Shown here: piece after piece, positions 20,570 to 29,930 of the stretch
Numbering within the stretch: position 1 is the first letter of the stretch
Layout: the number at the start of each line of letters is the position of its first letter
NCBI GenBank assembly: GCA_963813315.1
Contig: CAWEYO010000014.1
Coordinates: forward strand, 1-64,000
Direction of reading: 5' to 3'
DNA length: 64,000 nt
From: CAWEYO01 sp963813315
GTDB taxonomy: Bacteria > Pseudomonadota > Alphaproteobacteria > Rhizobiales > Rhizobiaceae
Made by a program: the position numbers and the translations under genes
The notes under the pieces: model-generated
The model's input: only the letters and a program-made list of their open reading frames with translations
Told to the model about the DNA's origin: nothing
Databases searched by the model: none

Positions 20570-21766
20570 ATGACCCACATTCGCGACGTGACGGTCCCGA
20601 CGGACTGGGACCGGAGGGGGCTGCCAGGCTGGAGCTATCATAGCCCCGCCTTTCTCGAACTGGAGAAGGAGCATCTCTTCCGGAAGCATTGGCAGATCGC
20701 TGGCCACATTTCCGACGTGCCGGCACCGGGCGACTATCTCACCATGGACGCAATGGGGGAGCGAGCGCTTGTCGTGCACGGGCGCGACGGCATTGTGCGT
20801 GGCTTCCATAATATCTGCCGCCACCGCGGCAGCAGGGTTGTCGCGGCCGAGAAAGGGACCTGCAAGAACGCGCTTGTCTGTCCGTTCCATGGTTGGGTTT
20901 ACAACCTCGACGGCACGCTAAGGGGCGCTTCGCGTCCGCGGTCCTTTCCCGAGCTGGACAAGACCGAGTTCGGGCTGATTCCGCTCGACTTGGAAATATG
21001 GATGGGACTGATCTTCGTTCGCTTCCGCAAAGGACCGCAACCAGCCGTCGCTGAACTGATGAAGCCCTTCGAAGACGAAATCGCGAACTACAGGATCGCG
21101 GACATGGTGCCGACCACCGGTATCCATACGCAGACCTCGCCGGTGAACTGGAAGTCCGTGCGCGATGTCGACAACGAGGGCTACCATGTCGCCATGGCGC
21201 ATCCGGCGCTGCAGGACCTCTATGGCTCGACCTATTTCGACGAGCCCTTCGTCGACGGTCTGTCGCGTTCTTTCGCCACCTATAACCCGCACGCCGGGAG
21301 ACGCTGGAGCGTCAAGAACTATGTCAGGATCGCACCCGAGGCAGTTCATCTGCCGGAGGAACTCCGCAAGGCGTGGGTCTATTACGGCATGTTTCCGAAC
21401 ACGGTCATCGCGGCAACACCGGAGTCCGTCCAGTTCTACCAGGAGTTTCCGATCTCGACGGGCCAAACCATGCTTCGCGGCGCGATATATCGCTACGGGG
21501 ACGAAAGCCGGGCACATGCCGCCGCGAGATATCTTGCGAGGCGCATAGACCGCGACACTCAAGCAGAGGATGTCCAGCTCACTATCTGGTCGAACGAGTC
21601 GATGCTGTCGAAGGCCTTTGCTGGCTTTTACCTATCCGACCTCGAATATGGCGTGCGGACCTATCACGATCATTTGCGCCGGGTGCTGCCTGTGCTGGGG
21701 CTTGAGACCCAACCGGACGAGAAGGATATACGCGACTTGAACAACTCCCTCTTGCCGCGGAGCTAG
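20570..21766 (+). CDS. Rieske non-heme iron oxygenase, alpha subunit
   Basis: The protein has 398 residues. The N-terminal Rieske [2Fe-2S] domain has ligands C83-x-H85 and C104-x2-H107 (CRH...CPFHGW). The C-terminal catalytic domain has the mononuclear iron motif within DVDNEGYHVAMAHPAL (two His). The family covers ring dioxygenases and the N-demethylases/monooxygenases of glycine betaine, carnitine and stachydrine. The BetI-like repressor, GcvT-like gene and polyamine-type transporter nearby favour oxidation of an N-methylated amine. A dedicated reductase is not in the window. It is transcribed alone from a promoter overlapping the TetR-type operator at 20538. The substrate is inferred, not known. 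Confidence 0.85.
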   Translation: MTHIRDVTVPTDWDRRGLPGWSYHSPAFLELEKEHLFRKHWQIAGHISDVPAPGDYLTMDAMGERALVVHGRDGIVRGFHNICRHRGSRVVAAEKGTCKNALVCPFHGWVYNLDGTLRGASRPRSFPELDKTEFGLIPLDLEIWMGLIFVRFRKGPQPAVAELMKPFEDEIANYRIADMVPTTGIHTQTSPVNWKSVRDVDNEGYHVAMAHPALQDLYGSTYFDEPFVDGLSRSFATYNPHAGRRWSVKNYVRIAPEAVHLPEELRKAWVYYGMFPNTVIAATPESVQFYQEFPISTGQTMLRGAIYRYGDESRAHAAARYLARRIDRDTQAEDVQLTIWSNESMLSKAFAGFYLSDLEYGVRTYHDHLRRVLPVLGLETQPDEKDIRDLNNSLLPRS

Positions 21767-21788
21767 CGGGGGCTTCGGCCGCGTCCTT

Positions 21789-23207
21789 TTAGCCTCGCCA
21801 AACGCCTTCTTTCGTCAGGTCGTCCATCGTCCGGCAAATGCCCTCGCGCAAGATGGCGACCATGTCGTCTATCTGCGGTTCCGTGATGACCAGCGGCGGC
21901 GACATAACGCACATGTTGATGAGTGGTCGCACCAGGAGGCCAAGCTCGTGACAATGCTGATCGATGCGGTTGCCCACGTCTTTGTCGAGCTTCAGCGGGT
22001 TCTTGCTCTGCCTGTCGGCAACACACTCAACGCAAGCCATTAGACCTACGCCGCGAACTTCACCAACCAGCGGCAGCTCTTCCAGCGTCCTCATCTGCGC
22101 CTGGAAATACGGCGCTACCCTGCGGGCGTGATCGAGAATGCCATTTTCAAGCAGGTCGAGATTTCTAAGCGCCACCACGCAGCCTATCGGATGGCTCGTG
22201 TACGTCAGTCCGTGTCCGAACATCGCGTCGGGATGGTTCGACCTTCTCAGATCCTCCATCAACCGGGCCGAGACGATCATGCCGCCGAGCGGAAAATAGC
22301 CCGAAGTGACGCCCTTGGCGAAGGTTATGATATCGGGTTCGATTCCGAACACCTCATCGGACGCGAAAACCTGGCCGAGCCGCCCAAAAGCGGTGACCAC
22401 TTCGTCCGACACATACATAACGTCGTTTTCCCGGCAGATTTCGCGGATGCGCTTCAGATAGCCATCCGGAGGCACGATGACCCCGCCGGAAGCTTGGATC
22501 GGCTCGCCGACAAAGGCGCCGATCCTTTCAGCCCCAACGCGCGCGACCGTTTCGCGGAATTCCTCGACCAGGAAATCCGCGAACGCATCGAGATCCATCC
22601 CATCAGGGCGATGAAAAGGATGCGGCGATGACAACTTCACCACCAGATCGTCCGCGGCATCCATCCAGTCGTGGTCGCGGGGCCGCCCGTTGAGCGAGGC
22701 TGAGAGATAGGTCGAGCCGTGATAGGCGCCGGAGCGGCTAAGAATTAGCTTCTTTTCCGGGCGGCCGCGCACATTGTTGTAGAACTGCATGAAGCGCAGC
22801 GCGCTTTCGACTGCGGTGGATCCTCCGGTCGTGAAAAAGACATGGCTCAGATCGCCCGGAGCATGATCCGCGATACGCTTTGCGAGCAGAGCGGACGGGG
22901 CGTTCATCGTGTACCATGGCGTATTGTACGGAAGCGTCATCGCCTGGTCGTACATGACCTCGGCAAGCTCCCGCCGCCGGTGCCCTATGTTGACGCACCA
23001 CATTCCGGCCGGCCCGTCGATCAGTCGTTTGCCATCGCCATCGGTGATGTAGATACCATCTCCGCCGTCTATCAGGCTGCGAGCCTCTTCGCCGATGGTG
23101 CCCGCCAAAGGCCAGGGCTGCACCAAATGGCGCTTTGCAGTCTCAACCGCATTGCCATTGGTCATGTCGGCGCCCGCGGATGCTGTGATCTCTCTTACCG
23201 CCGCCAT
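21789..23207 (-). CDS. Class III PLP-dependent aminotransferase
   Basis: The protein has 472 residues with the class III fold: the glycine-rich phosphate loop TTGGSTAVESALR, YHGST, the conserved EPIQASGG and DEVVTAFGR, and the PLP lysine in TFAKGVTSGYFPLGG. Relatives are omega-amino acid:pyruvate and putrescine/diamine transaminases, which fits the adjacent polyamine-type importer. The start at 23207 has AGAGGTGA upstream. It is transcribed away from potB, with a TetR-type operator in the shared 251-base region. Amino donor unknown. Confidence 0.85.
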   Translation of the reverse strand: MAAVREITASAGADMTNGNAVETAKRHLVQPWPLAGTIGEEARSLIDGGDGIYITDGDGKRLIDGPAGMWCVNIGHRRRELAEVMYDQAMTLPYNTPWYTMNAPSALLAKRIADHAPGDLSHVFFTTGGSTAVESALRFMQFYNNVRGRPEKKLILSRSGAYHGSTYLSASLNGRPRDHDWMDAADDLVVKLSSPHPFHRPDGMDLDAFADFLVEEFRETVARVGAERIGAFVGEPIQASGGVIVPPDGYLKRIREICRENDVMYVSDEVVTAFGRLGQVFASDEVFGIEPDIITFAKGVTSGYFPLGGMIVSARLMEDLRRSNHPDAMFGHGLTYTSHPIGCVVALRNLDLLENGILDHARRVAPYFQAQMRTLEELPLVGEVRGVGLMACVECVADRQSKNPLKLDKDVGNRIDQHCHELGLLVRPLINMCVMSPPLVITEPQIDDMVAILREGICRTMDDLTKEGVWRG

Positions 23208-23290
23208 CGCCAGTCACCTCTCGTTAGTCCTTGCCAATCGGCATCGGAATTTAATCAAACCAATGAAAGAACGTCTCTTTTGGTTACATT

Positions 23291-23306
23291 TTGAATGTTC
23301 ATTCAA
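23291..23306. promoter_or_regulatory. Putative TetR operator, site 2
   Basis: TTGAATGTTCATTCAA is the exact reverse complement of site 1. It sits in the divergent promoter region between the aminotransferase gene (84 bases from its start) and the transporter operon (about 150 bases). Confidence 0.75.
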
Positions 23307-23458
23307 TCAATATTGCAGAAATAGCGCTTGATTTCAACCGTCATTTGCGCTCATGATGGTGCGTCGGCAGCCAGGGGGCCTCGATCAGCCGGCGCAAGCC
23401 AATGGGAATTCCGCATGGCAATAGCGTCAGCGATTGAACCCGCGCCTGGAGGGCTCCA

Positions 23459-24376
23459 ATGACCGCGGCTGCGGAAGGGTCGCGAGCTTTGCGCGCCTCC
23501 GGCGCTCGGCGGCGCTCGCTTCTGCAGTCGGAAGAGGCGCGGGGCCTTGCTTTGATCAGCCCGACATTCCTCTATGCGCTGGTGCTGCTGGCATTCCCGA
23601 TCCTCGTGGTGATCGCGCACAGCTTCTGGACCCAGAACTATCTGACGATCGACCGAACCTTCACGCTGGAGAACTACCGGCTGACGCTAACGGAACCGAT
23701 CTACCGCGATCTCTTGTTCCGCTCCCTTTATGTATCGATGGTTGTCAGTCTCTGCACGGTAGTCCTTGCCTACCCCGTCGCCTACTTCATCTCCTTCTAC
23801 GGCGGCAGCCACAAGAGCCTGTGGCTGTTCCTGATTACGATACCCTTCTGGACCAGCTACCTGCTCAGGGTGATGGCCTGGAAAGTCATCCTTGGCTATG
23901 GCGGCGTGTTGAATTCCGGCTTGATGGGCCTCGGCATCATCGACGAGCCGTCGACGGCGTTCCTCTACAACACAAGCGCGGTTGTCATCACCCTGACCCA
24001 TGCTTGGGCGACTTTTGCGATCCTCCCGATTTACGTCTCGCTGGAGAAGGTGGACCGCACACTTCTGGAAGCCGCGACCGATCTCGGCGACGGTTCCGTC
24101 CGGCGTTTCCTGCGCGTCACGCTGCCACTATCCATGCCGGGCGTTATCTCCGCCCTGATGATCGTCATGATCCCTACCGTAGGTGACTATGTGACGCCGC
24201 GCCTCGTCGGGGGCAAGGACGGCGTGATGATCGCGAACGCGATTCAGGCGCAGTTCGGCAAGGCCTCCAACTGGCCGCTGGGCTCCGCCCTTTCGGTGAC
24301 GACAATGGTGATTGTCACCGCGATGGCCAGTGCCACCGTCTTCATCCTTCGCTGGGCGGCGAGGCGCGCGCGATGA
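23459..24376 (+). CDS. ABC transporter permease, PotB type
   Basis: The inner-membrane permease has 305 residues and about six transmembrane helices (the first near 32-55, FLYALVLLAFPILVVIAHSF). The EAA loop that docks on the ATPase reads EAATDLGDGSVRRFLRVTLPLS. It resembles the first permease of spermidine/putrescine importers. The start ATG follows GGAGGGCTCCA. It overlaps the next permease by 4 bases (ATGA), so it forms one operon of permease, permease and ATPase, with the binding-protein gene lying convergent downstream. Confidence 0.87.
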   Translation: MTAAAEGSRALRASGARRRSLLQSEEARGLALISPTFLYALVLLAFPILVVIAHSFWTQNYLTIDRTFTLENYRLTLTEPIYRDLLFRSLYVSMVVSLCTVVLAYPVAYFISFYGGSHKSLWLFLITIPFWTSYLLRVMAWKVILGYGGVLNSGLMGLGIIDEPSTAFLYNTSAVVITLTHAWATFAILPIYVSLEKVDRTLLEAATDLGDGSVRRFLRVTLPLSMPGVISALMIVMIPTVGDYVTPRLVGGKDGVMIANAIQAQFGKASNWPLGSALSVTTMVIVTAMASATVFILRWAARRAR

Positions 24377-25194
24377 CCGCAGTGCGGAAACTCGCCGCCA
24401 ACTGGTTGCCGGTCTACGCCGCGCTTTACCTAGGCTTCCTGTACCTGCCGATCCTGCTGCTGCCGGTTTTCTCGTTCAACGTTTCGGCGGTGCCGAAGTT
24501 CCCCCTCACGGGCTTTACGTTCAAGTGGTACGAGAGCCTGCCCAAAACTCCAGCACTGATCGATGCAACGTCGAACAGCCTCATCGTTGGCGTCGCGGCT
24601 GCGGTGCTCAGCACGCTGTTCGGCATCTGCGCGGCCCGCGCCATGACACGCTATCGATTTGCGGGTCAAAAACCGATCGGCGGCCTGATCATGGCGCCGC
24701 TGGTGCTTCCCGAAATGATTGTGGCGGTTTCGCTGCTCCTGGTCATGTTGCAGTTCGGACTGAGCCTCTCGCTCTTCACCGTGGTGCTTGGCCACGTGCT
24801 GATCTGCATCCCCTATTCGGTGACGGTCTTAATTTCGGGATTCGAAGGGTTCGACCGGAGTTTGGAGGAAGCGTCCGCGGATCTCGGCGAAACTGCGTTT
24901 GGCACCTTCCGCCGCGTGACGCTGCCAATGGTTGCGCCGGCGATCATTTCCAGCCTGCTCTGCTCCTTCACCATTTCGCTCGACGATTTCATCCTGGCGT
25001 TTTTCCTGACAGGCACCGATGTAACCCTGCCGATCTATATCTGGGGACAATTGCGGTTCGCATCCAAGCTGCCCAGCGTGCTGGCACTCGGCTCCCTGCT
25101 GCTCGTCGGTTCCCTGATGCTTCTCACCATCGCAGAAATCTTGCGGCGGCGCACGGCGCGCAGGACCCAGAATGCTGGAGGCGTCTTTGTCTGA
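24373..25194 (+). CDS. ABC transporter permease, PotC type
   Basis: The second permease has 273 residues and about six membrane helices (YLGFLYLPILLLPVFSFNVS near 18-37). Its EAA loop is EASADLGETAFGTFRRVTLPM. It is the partner of the upstream PotB-like subunit, forming a heterodimeric channel. It overlaps the permease before it by 4 bases and the ATPase gene after it by 23 bases, so translation is coupled. Confidence 0.87.
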   Translation: MTAVRKLAANWLPVYAALYLGFLYLPILLLPVFSFNVSAVPKFPLTGFTFKWYESLPKTPALIDATSNSLIVGVAAAVLSTLFGICAARAMTRYRFAGQKPIGGLIMAPLVLPEMIVAVSLLLVMLQFGLSLSLFTVVLGHVLICIPYSVTVLISGFEGFDRSLEEASADLGETAFGTFRRVTLPMVAPAIISSLLCSFTISLDDFILAFFLTGTDVTLPIYIWGQLRFASKLPSVLALGSLLLVGSLMLLTIAEILRRRTARRTQNAGGVFV

Positions 25195-26293
25195 ACCAAT
25201 GATCCGGCTTACCGCGCCGATGATCGAGATCGCCAGCGTCACCAGAAGCTATGGCGCCTTCAAGGCGCTCGACAACGCAACGCTGACGATCCGCGAAGGG
25301 GAATTCTTCTCCCTGCTTGGTCCATCAGGCTGCGGCAAGACAACGCTATTGAGGATGATCGCCGGTTTCGATGCGCCGACCGCCGGGTCAATCGCCATCG
25401 ACGGACAGCCGATGGAGGGCATTCCGGCGAACCGCAGGCCGACCAATATGGTGTTCCAAAGCTACGCGATTTTTCCGCATCTGAACGTTGCACAGAATGT
25501 CGCCTACGGACTGAAGCGACTGCGGCTCGATTCAGCGGAAGAAAATCGGCGCCTCGAGGAAGTGCTTGCGCAGGTTTCGCTCTCCGGGCTCGGCGCCCGA
25601 GGCGCGACAGAACTTTCCGGTGGCCAGCGCCAGCGCGTGGCGCTTGCACGTGCGCTCGTGATGCGGCCCAAGGTCCTTTTGCTCGACGAGCCGCTGTCGG
25701 CGCTCGACAAGAAGCTGCGCGAACAGATGCAGGTGGAGCTACGCAGGCTGCAGCAGGCGGTCGGCATCACTTTCGTGCTGGTTACGCACGACCAGTACGA
25801 GGCGCTGGCCATGTCCGACCGGATTGCCGTGATGTTCGGCGGACGGATCGCTCAGGTCGCCACGCCGAAGGAAATTTATCAACGCCCGGTCAATCGGCAG
25901 GTTGCCGATTTTGTCGGCGGCATGAATTTCGTGGAAGCCGAGATCGTCGAGGAAAACGGCGCCTCGCTTATTGTCGAAACAAGCGGTTTTGGTCGTGTAA
26001 AGACCGGCAAGCCGCCATCCTTTGTCCGCAACGGCAAAGCGGCGACACTCGGCATCCGCCCCGAGCGTTTGCGCGTGCTCTGGGACGACGCGACGAGCAG
26101 TCACGAGATCGCCGGAAAGGTGATCGACCGCCACTATTTCGGCGAGATCACCCACCTGATTGTCCAGGTTCCCGGCCTCGATAAGCCGCTTTCGGTTTCC
26201 GAGAGCAACAACTTCGGCGCCGACGACATTCCCGTCGGCGCCCCTATCCGACTCGCCTACGATCCGGATGCGCTGGTGGCTCTGGCTGACTGA
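25172..26293 (+). CDS. ABC transporter ATP-binding protein, PotA type
   Basis: The ATPase has 373 residues. It has Walker A (GPSGCGKTT, about 50-58), the Q-loop, the signature LSGGQRQRVALARAL and Walker B (VLLLDEPLSALD), then a C-terminal TOBE region that usually fits regulation of polyamine/iron/sugar importers (IRPERLRV). The first ATG (25172) lies inside the previous gene; a second at 25199 is possible. It completes the inner-membrane importer with the two permeases. Confidence 0.88.
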   Translation: MLEASLSEPMIRLTAPMIEIASVTRSYGAFKALDNATLTIREGEFFSLLGPSGCGKTTLLRMIAGFDAPTAGSIAIDGQPMEGIPANRRPTNMVFQSYAIFPHLNVAQNVAYGLKRLRLDSAEENRRLEEVLAQVSLSGLGARGATELSGGQRQRVALARALVMRPKVLLLDEPLSALDKKLREQMQVELRRLQQAVGITFVLVTHDQYEALAMSDRIAVMFGGRIAQVATPKEIYQRPVNRQVADFVGGMNFVEAEIVEENGASLIVETSGFGRVKTGKPPSFVRNGKAATLGIRPERLRVLWDDATSSHEIAGKVIDRHYFGEITHLIVQVPGLDKPLSVSESNNFGADDIPVGAPIRLAYDPDALVALAD

Positions 26294-26306
26294 ACAAACA
26301 GCAGTG

Positions 26307-27389
26307 TCAGTAGCCCGCTTTGATCTTTTCGAACTCCGCGATCATTTTCAGCTTGAGGTCGTTAGGCAGTGGCGACTGGAATAGCGTCTTGTCGACGAAC
26401 TTCTCAACATCAGCATAGCCTTTCTCGGCCAGGACCTTGGGATCGATCGCAGCCATGCCCTTGGCGTTGCCGTGGCCAAAGCCCCAGTCGGTAAGCATGT
26501 AGGTCGCGACTTCGGGCGCATTGACGGCGCTCAGATAGTCGTAGGCCTTGTCGGCGCTGCCCGGCGCGTCCTTGAAGAGCACGTAGCCGCAGACCCAGGT
26601 CGAAAGTCCCTCTGCCGTGTCGCGGTTGGTCTTGATCGGTGCCCCCGCCAGCACAGCCTGAGCGCTGGCGTCGTTCCATGCCCAGGCGAGGTCCACTTCG
26701 CCGCCACTCATGGCTTGAACGATTTCCGTCGTGTCAGTCCAATAGAGCCGGACATTCTTGTGCACTTCGCGCAGGAACGCCGAAGCTTGGCTGAACTGCT
26801 CGTCGGTCATCTTGGTCCAGTCCTTGAGGCCGAGAACGAGGCTCGCCAGCGCATAGGCGTCGTCGACATTGTCGCCGATCGAGACGCGATCCTTGAATTT
26901 CGGGTCGGCGAAAGCCTTTAGCGACTGGACATCCGCCTCCTCGACCTTCTCCGAATTGAAGGTCAGCAGCGTGTTGCCCCAATCCCATGGCATGAACCAA
27001 ACCTTGCCGTCCGCGCCGGTGACCAGATCCTTCATCGCGACGATGCTCGGATTGAGATCATTCCAGCCCGCGATGCGCGAAGGGTCGAGAGGCTGCAGCA
27101 AGCCCGCCTCATGCCATTTGACTACGCTTTGAGAGCATGGATGGCCGAGATCGGCCTTGAAACCGGAGCGCATCTTCTCGAAGGCTTCATCCTCGTCCCC
27201 GAAGAAGGTGAAGATTGGAGAATCCCCGTACTTGGCCGCGTAGCCGGGATGGAACTCCGGCACTTCGTAGCCGGACCAGTCAAAGATGATGAGGTCCTTG
27301 TCTTCTGCAAGCGTGACCGTGGCGATCGAGGTGGAAAGCGCGCCAGCAAGGGCGAAGGCCAGCGTCAAGCGTCCGCGGATGGTTCCCAT
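26307..27389 (-). CDS. ABC transporter substrate-binding protein, PotD type
   Basis: The periplasmic binding protein has 360 residues. A signal peptide covers residues 1 to about 28 (hydrophobic AFALAGALSTSIATV, cleaved after a small-residue stretch). The mature start DLIIFDWSGYEVPEF is typical of the spermidine/putrescine-binding family. The ATG at 27389 has GGGAGCAC upstream; a longer in-frame extension is not plausible because it would precede the signal peptide. The gene lies on the opposite strand to the permeases and follows the tetR gene with a 25-base overlap, so the repressor and the binding protein share a message. Confidence 0.87.
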   Translation of the reverse strand: MGTIRGRLTLAFALAGALSTSIATVTLAEDKDLIIFDWSGYEVPEFHPGYAAKYGDSPIFTFFGDEDEAFEKMRSGFKADLGHPCSQSVVKWHEAGLLQPLDPSRIAGWNDLNPSIVAMKDLVTGADGKVWFMPWDWGNTLLTFNSEKVEEADVQSLKAFADPKFKDRVSIGDNVDDAYALASLVLGLKDWTKMTDEQFSQASAFLREVHKNVRLYWTDTTEIVQAMSGGEVDLAWAWNDASAQAVLAGAPIKTNRDTAEGLSTWVCGYVLFKDAPGSADKAYDYLSAVNAPEVATYMLTDWGFGHGNAKGMAAIDPKVLAEKGYADVEKFVDKTLFQSPLPNDLKLKMIAEFEKIKAGY

Positions 27390-28150
27390 TGTTCTGTGCT
27401 CCCTGGGTTCGTTGATTGCGCGTCCGTGTTCTGTGCACGGTCTTGTTGCCGCGAATAGTGCCGGGGAAAAACCAGCGACAGGAATTCCCAGGCCGTTCGC
27501 AACGCCAATTCGCGGGTGATGTCCTCTGTCCCTATCATCAGGCGCAGCCACAGTCCTTCGAGCATCGCGCTCAATGCGAGGGCGGTCGCGCGCGGCTCGA
27601 ATTCATAGCCGCCATCCTCCTTGAGCGTGCGGCAGAGTTCGACGAAGACGCTCTGATAGGCGGCGTCGCGGGCACCGCTGAGCGCCTGATAGGTCGGCCG
27701 CGACTTCGCTTCGCCCCAAAAAGCACACCAGGCGGCGAGCTTGCGTTTGTTGCAGATCGAACGATCGAAATCGGCGGCGACGAGAGCCCGTAGCTGATCG
27801 GCCGGGTTGTCTCCTGCCTTCCGCAGCGCGGCTCGCCAATGCGCGGCATACTCATCGTACATGTGCTGCAATGTGGCTACGAGCAGCTTTTCCTTGCTCT
27901 CGAAATGGAAGTTGACAATGCCGCGTGACAGACCCGCCCCGTCCGCGACGTCGGCCATGGTCGTCTCGGCATAGCCGCGCTTTGCAAGCAAATCGATCGT
28001 CGCCTCGATCAGTTGCCGCTGCCTGACCTCCTTGGAGGCCTTGCGGTCCCGTCGCTCGTTGCCCTGGGCCGCCGCTTTCGGCGATGCGATTGTCATGCGC
28101 GTGTCCATATCCGCCATCGCCGGTCCGGAACTCATCACGCCGGCTTCCAT
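27365..28150 (-). CDS. TetR-family regulator, BetI-like
   Basis: The protein is up to 261 residues. The N-terminal helix-turn-helix region is LIEATIDLLAKRGY...TTMADVADGAGLSRGIVNFHFESKEKLL, shown here in parts; the GIVNFHFESKEKLL segment is BetI-like. The C-terminal ligand domain is helical (MLEGLWLRLMIG). Several Met codons lie in the first 19 positions; the true start may be at 28135 or 28096. It overlaps the downstream potD-like gene. By position and by three matching palindromes it is the likely local repressor of the whole cluster, relieved by an amine ligand (inference). Confidence 0.85.
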   Translation of the reverse strand: MEAGVMSSGPAMADMDTRMTIASPKAAAQGNERRDRKASKEVRQRQLIEATIDLLAKRGYAETTMADVADGAGLSRGIVNFHFESKEKLLVATLQHMYDEYAAHWRAALRKAGDNPADQLRALVAADFDRSICNKRKLAAWCAFWGEAKSRPTYQALSGARDAAYQSVFVELCRTLKEDGGYEFEPRATALALSAMLEGLWLRLMIGTEDITRELALRTAWEFLSLVFPRHYSRQQDRAQNTDAQSTNPGSTEQWEPSADA

Positions 28151-28228
28151 CCGCGCAGATGAGTGGGGCGGTGTTCGCCTGAGTTAAGCAAATCCTACCC
28201 GCTGTTTGCGAAAACGCAAGGATTTTTG

Positions 28229-28244
28229 TTGAACATTCATTCAA
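28229..28244. promoter_or_regulatory. Putative TetR operator, site 3
   Basis: TTGAACATTCATTCAA shares the TTGAA-N6-TTCAA frame and the whole right arm with sites 1 and 2. It is placed between divergent tetR and the oxidoreductase operon, about 80 bases from tetR and 67 from the 28311 start. Confidence 0.7.
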
Positions 28245-28310
28245 TATGTCTGGACAGACAACCCAAAGCCATGGCAGATTTGCGACGACCGGAAGAGGCT
28301 GGCACCAAAC

Positions 28311-29930
28311 ATGAAGATGTGGGATGCGATCGTTATCGGCGGAGGCCACAATGGGCTGGTGAACGCCTGCTATCTGCAGCGGGCGGGACTGGAAGTGCTC
28401 GTCGTGGAGAAGAACGACTGGGTCGGCGGTGCGGCCGTGAGCCGCTCCCTGACGCCCGGCTTCCTCTACTCCAACTGCTCCTACGTGTGCTCGCTGTTCC
28501 GTCCCGAGATCATGCGCGACCTTGAATTGCCGCGTTTCGGGCTGCAGGTGATACCCTATGAAGGCGGTGCGGTGTTCATGCGCGATGGGGACTACCTCGC
28601 CAACTACCGTGATCACGACGCCCACCGGCGTGAATTCGCGCGGTTCTCCCGAAAGGACGCCGAAGCCTATGACCGCTATGCCCGCGACGTGACGCGGCAG
28701 TGCCGTTTCATCCAGCCGTTGCTGATGCGGACTGCCCCGGACTCGACCAGCCTTAGACCACGAGACATCGGCGAGCTGATCTATCTCGGCAAGAAGCTAG
28801 GGGCTCTCCCGGCTGAGGAAGTGGCGCTGATGCTCCGGTTCTGGACAATGTCGATATCGGACTTTCTCGACGAATATTTCGAGACGGATGTCATCAAGGC
28901 AAATTTTGCGCTTTCAGGGATCATCGGAACCGCCCTTGGCCCGATGTCGCCTGGCACTGCTTATGTGCTTCTCCATCACTACATGGGCGAAGTCGACGGC
29001 TCGGTCGGTGCTTGGGGCTTCGCGCGTGGCGGGATGGGTGCCGTGACCAAGGCTCTCGCCGATTCATTCGTTGCTTCGGGGGGCACGATCCGCACCGGTG
29101 CGGAGGTCAACCGCGTGCTCATCAAGGCCGGCAGGGCGAAGGGGGTCGTGCTTGCCGGCGGTGAAGAGGTGTACGGCAGGCTGGTCATCTCCAACGCCGA
29201 CGTAAAGCGCACGTTTCTGGGTCTCGTCGAGGAAAAGGAGCTGCCTGAAGTCTTCCTGCGCCGCGTGAGGAATTTCAAAATCCGCGGTTCGTCCGGCAAG
29301 GTCAATATCGCGCTGGATTCCATGCCGGAGTTCCCGGCATTGCCGAAGGATTTGCCTTGCTATCGCGGCGATATGCATTTCACGGATTTGGTGGAGCGGA
29401 TGGAGCGCGCCTATGACGATTGGAAGGCCGGCCGCTGGTCCGCTGATCCGTTCCTCGACATGGTGATGCCGACCACAGTCGATCCGACGATGGCGCCGCC
29501 GGGAAAACACTTCATGAGCTGCTTCGTCCAGTACTGCCCGCCCAAGGTGGAAGGCCGAGCGTGGACGGATGCCGACCGCGACGGCTTCGCCGAGAGCGTG
29601 ATCTCCCAGATCGCCGAATACTCGCCGGGCTTCCGGGATCGCATCGCGCATATGGAAGTCCGCACACCGCGCGAAATCGAAGCGGAGGTGGGCCTCACCG
29701 AGGGCAACATCTTCCAGGGTGAATTGACCTTCGACCAGCTTCTGTTCAACCGGCCGGTGCCGGGCTACGCGCAATACCGTTCGCCCGTCGGCGGACTCTA
29801 CATGTGCGGCTCGTCCACTCATCCGGGCGGCGGCGTCATGGGGGCACCCGGACGCAACGCGGCTTCTGAAATCCTGCGCGACCTGAAACGTCGCGCCAGC
29901 CACATGAGTCCAGCCCATGAAGTCATTTGA
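28311..29930 (+). CDS. CrtI-like NAD(P)/FAD-dependent oxidoreductase, paralogue 1
   Basis: The protein has 539 residues. The N-terminal dinucleotide fold is IVIGGGHNGLVNA followed by VVEKNDWVGGAA, and the C-terminal FAD motif is YMCGSSTHPGGGVMGAPGRNAA, split here by its glycines. It belongs to the phytoene-dehydrogenase-like group (COG1233), which includes carotenoid desaturases but also many uncharacterised amine or lipid oxidases. No carotenoid synthesis genes lie near, so an amine-type substrate is more likely. It overlaps the next paralogue by 14 bases and is the first gene of a four-gene operon. Confidence 0.85.
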   Translation: MKMWDAIVIGGGHNGLVNACYLQRAGLEVLVVEKNDWVGGAAVSRSLTPGFLYSNCSYVCSLFRPEIMRDLELPRFGLQVIPYEGGAVFMRDGDYLANYRDHDAHRREFARFSRKDAEAYDRYARDVTRQCRFIQPLLMRTAPDSTSLRPRDIGELIYLGKKLGALPAEEVALMLRFWTMSISDFLDEYFETDVIKANFALSGIIGTALGPMSPGTAYVLLHHYMGEVDGSVGAWGFARGGMGAVTKALADSFVASGGTIRTGAEVNRVLIKAGRAKGVVLAGGEEVYGRLVISNADVKRTFLGLVEEKELPEVFLRRVRNFKIRGSSGKVNIALDSMPEFPALPKDLPCYRGDMHFTDLVERMERAYDDWKAGRWSADPFLDMVMPTTVDPTMAPPGKHFMSCFVQYCPPKVEGRAWTDADRDGFAESVISQIAEYSPGFRDRIAHMEVRTPREIEAEVGLTEGNIFQGELTFDQLLFNRPVPGYAQYRSPVGGLYMCGSSTHPGGGVMGAPGRNAASEILRDLKRRASHMSPAHEVI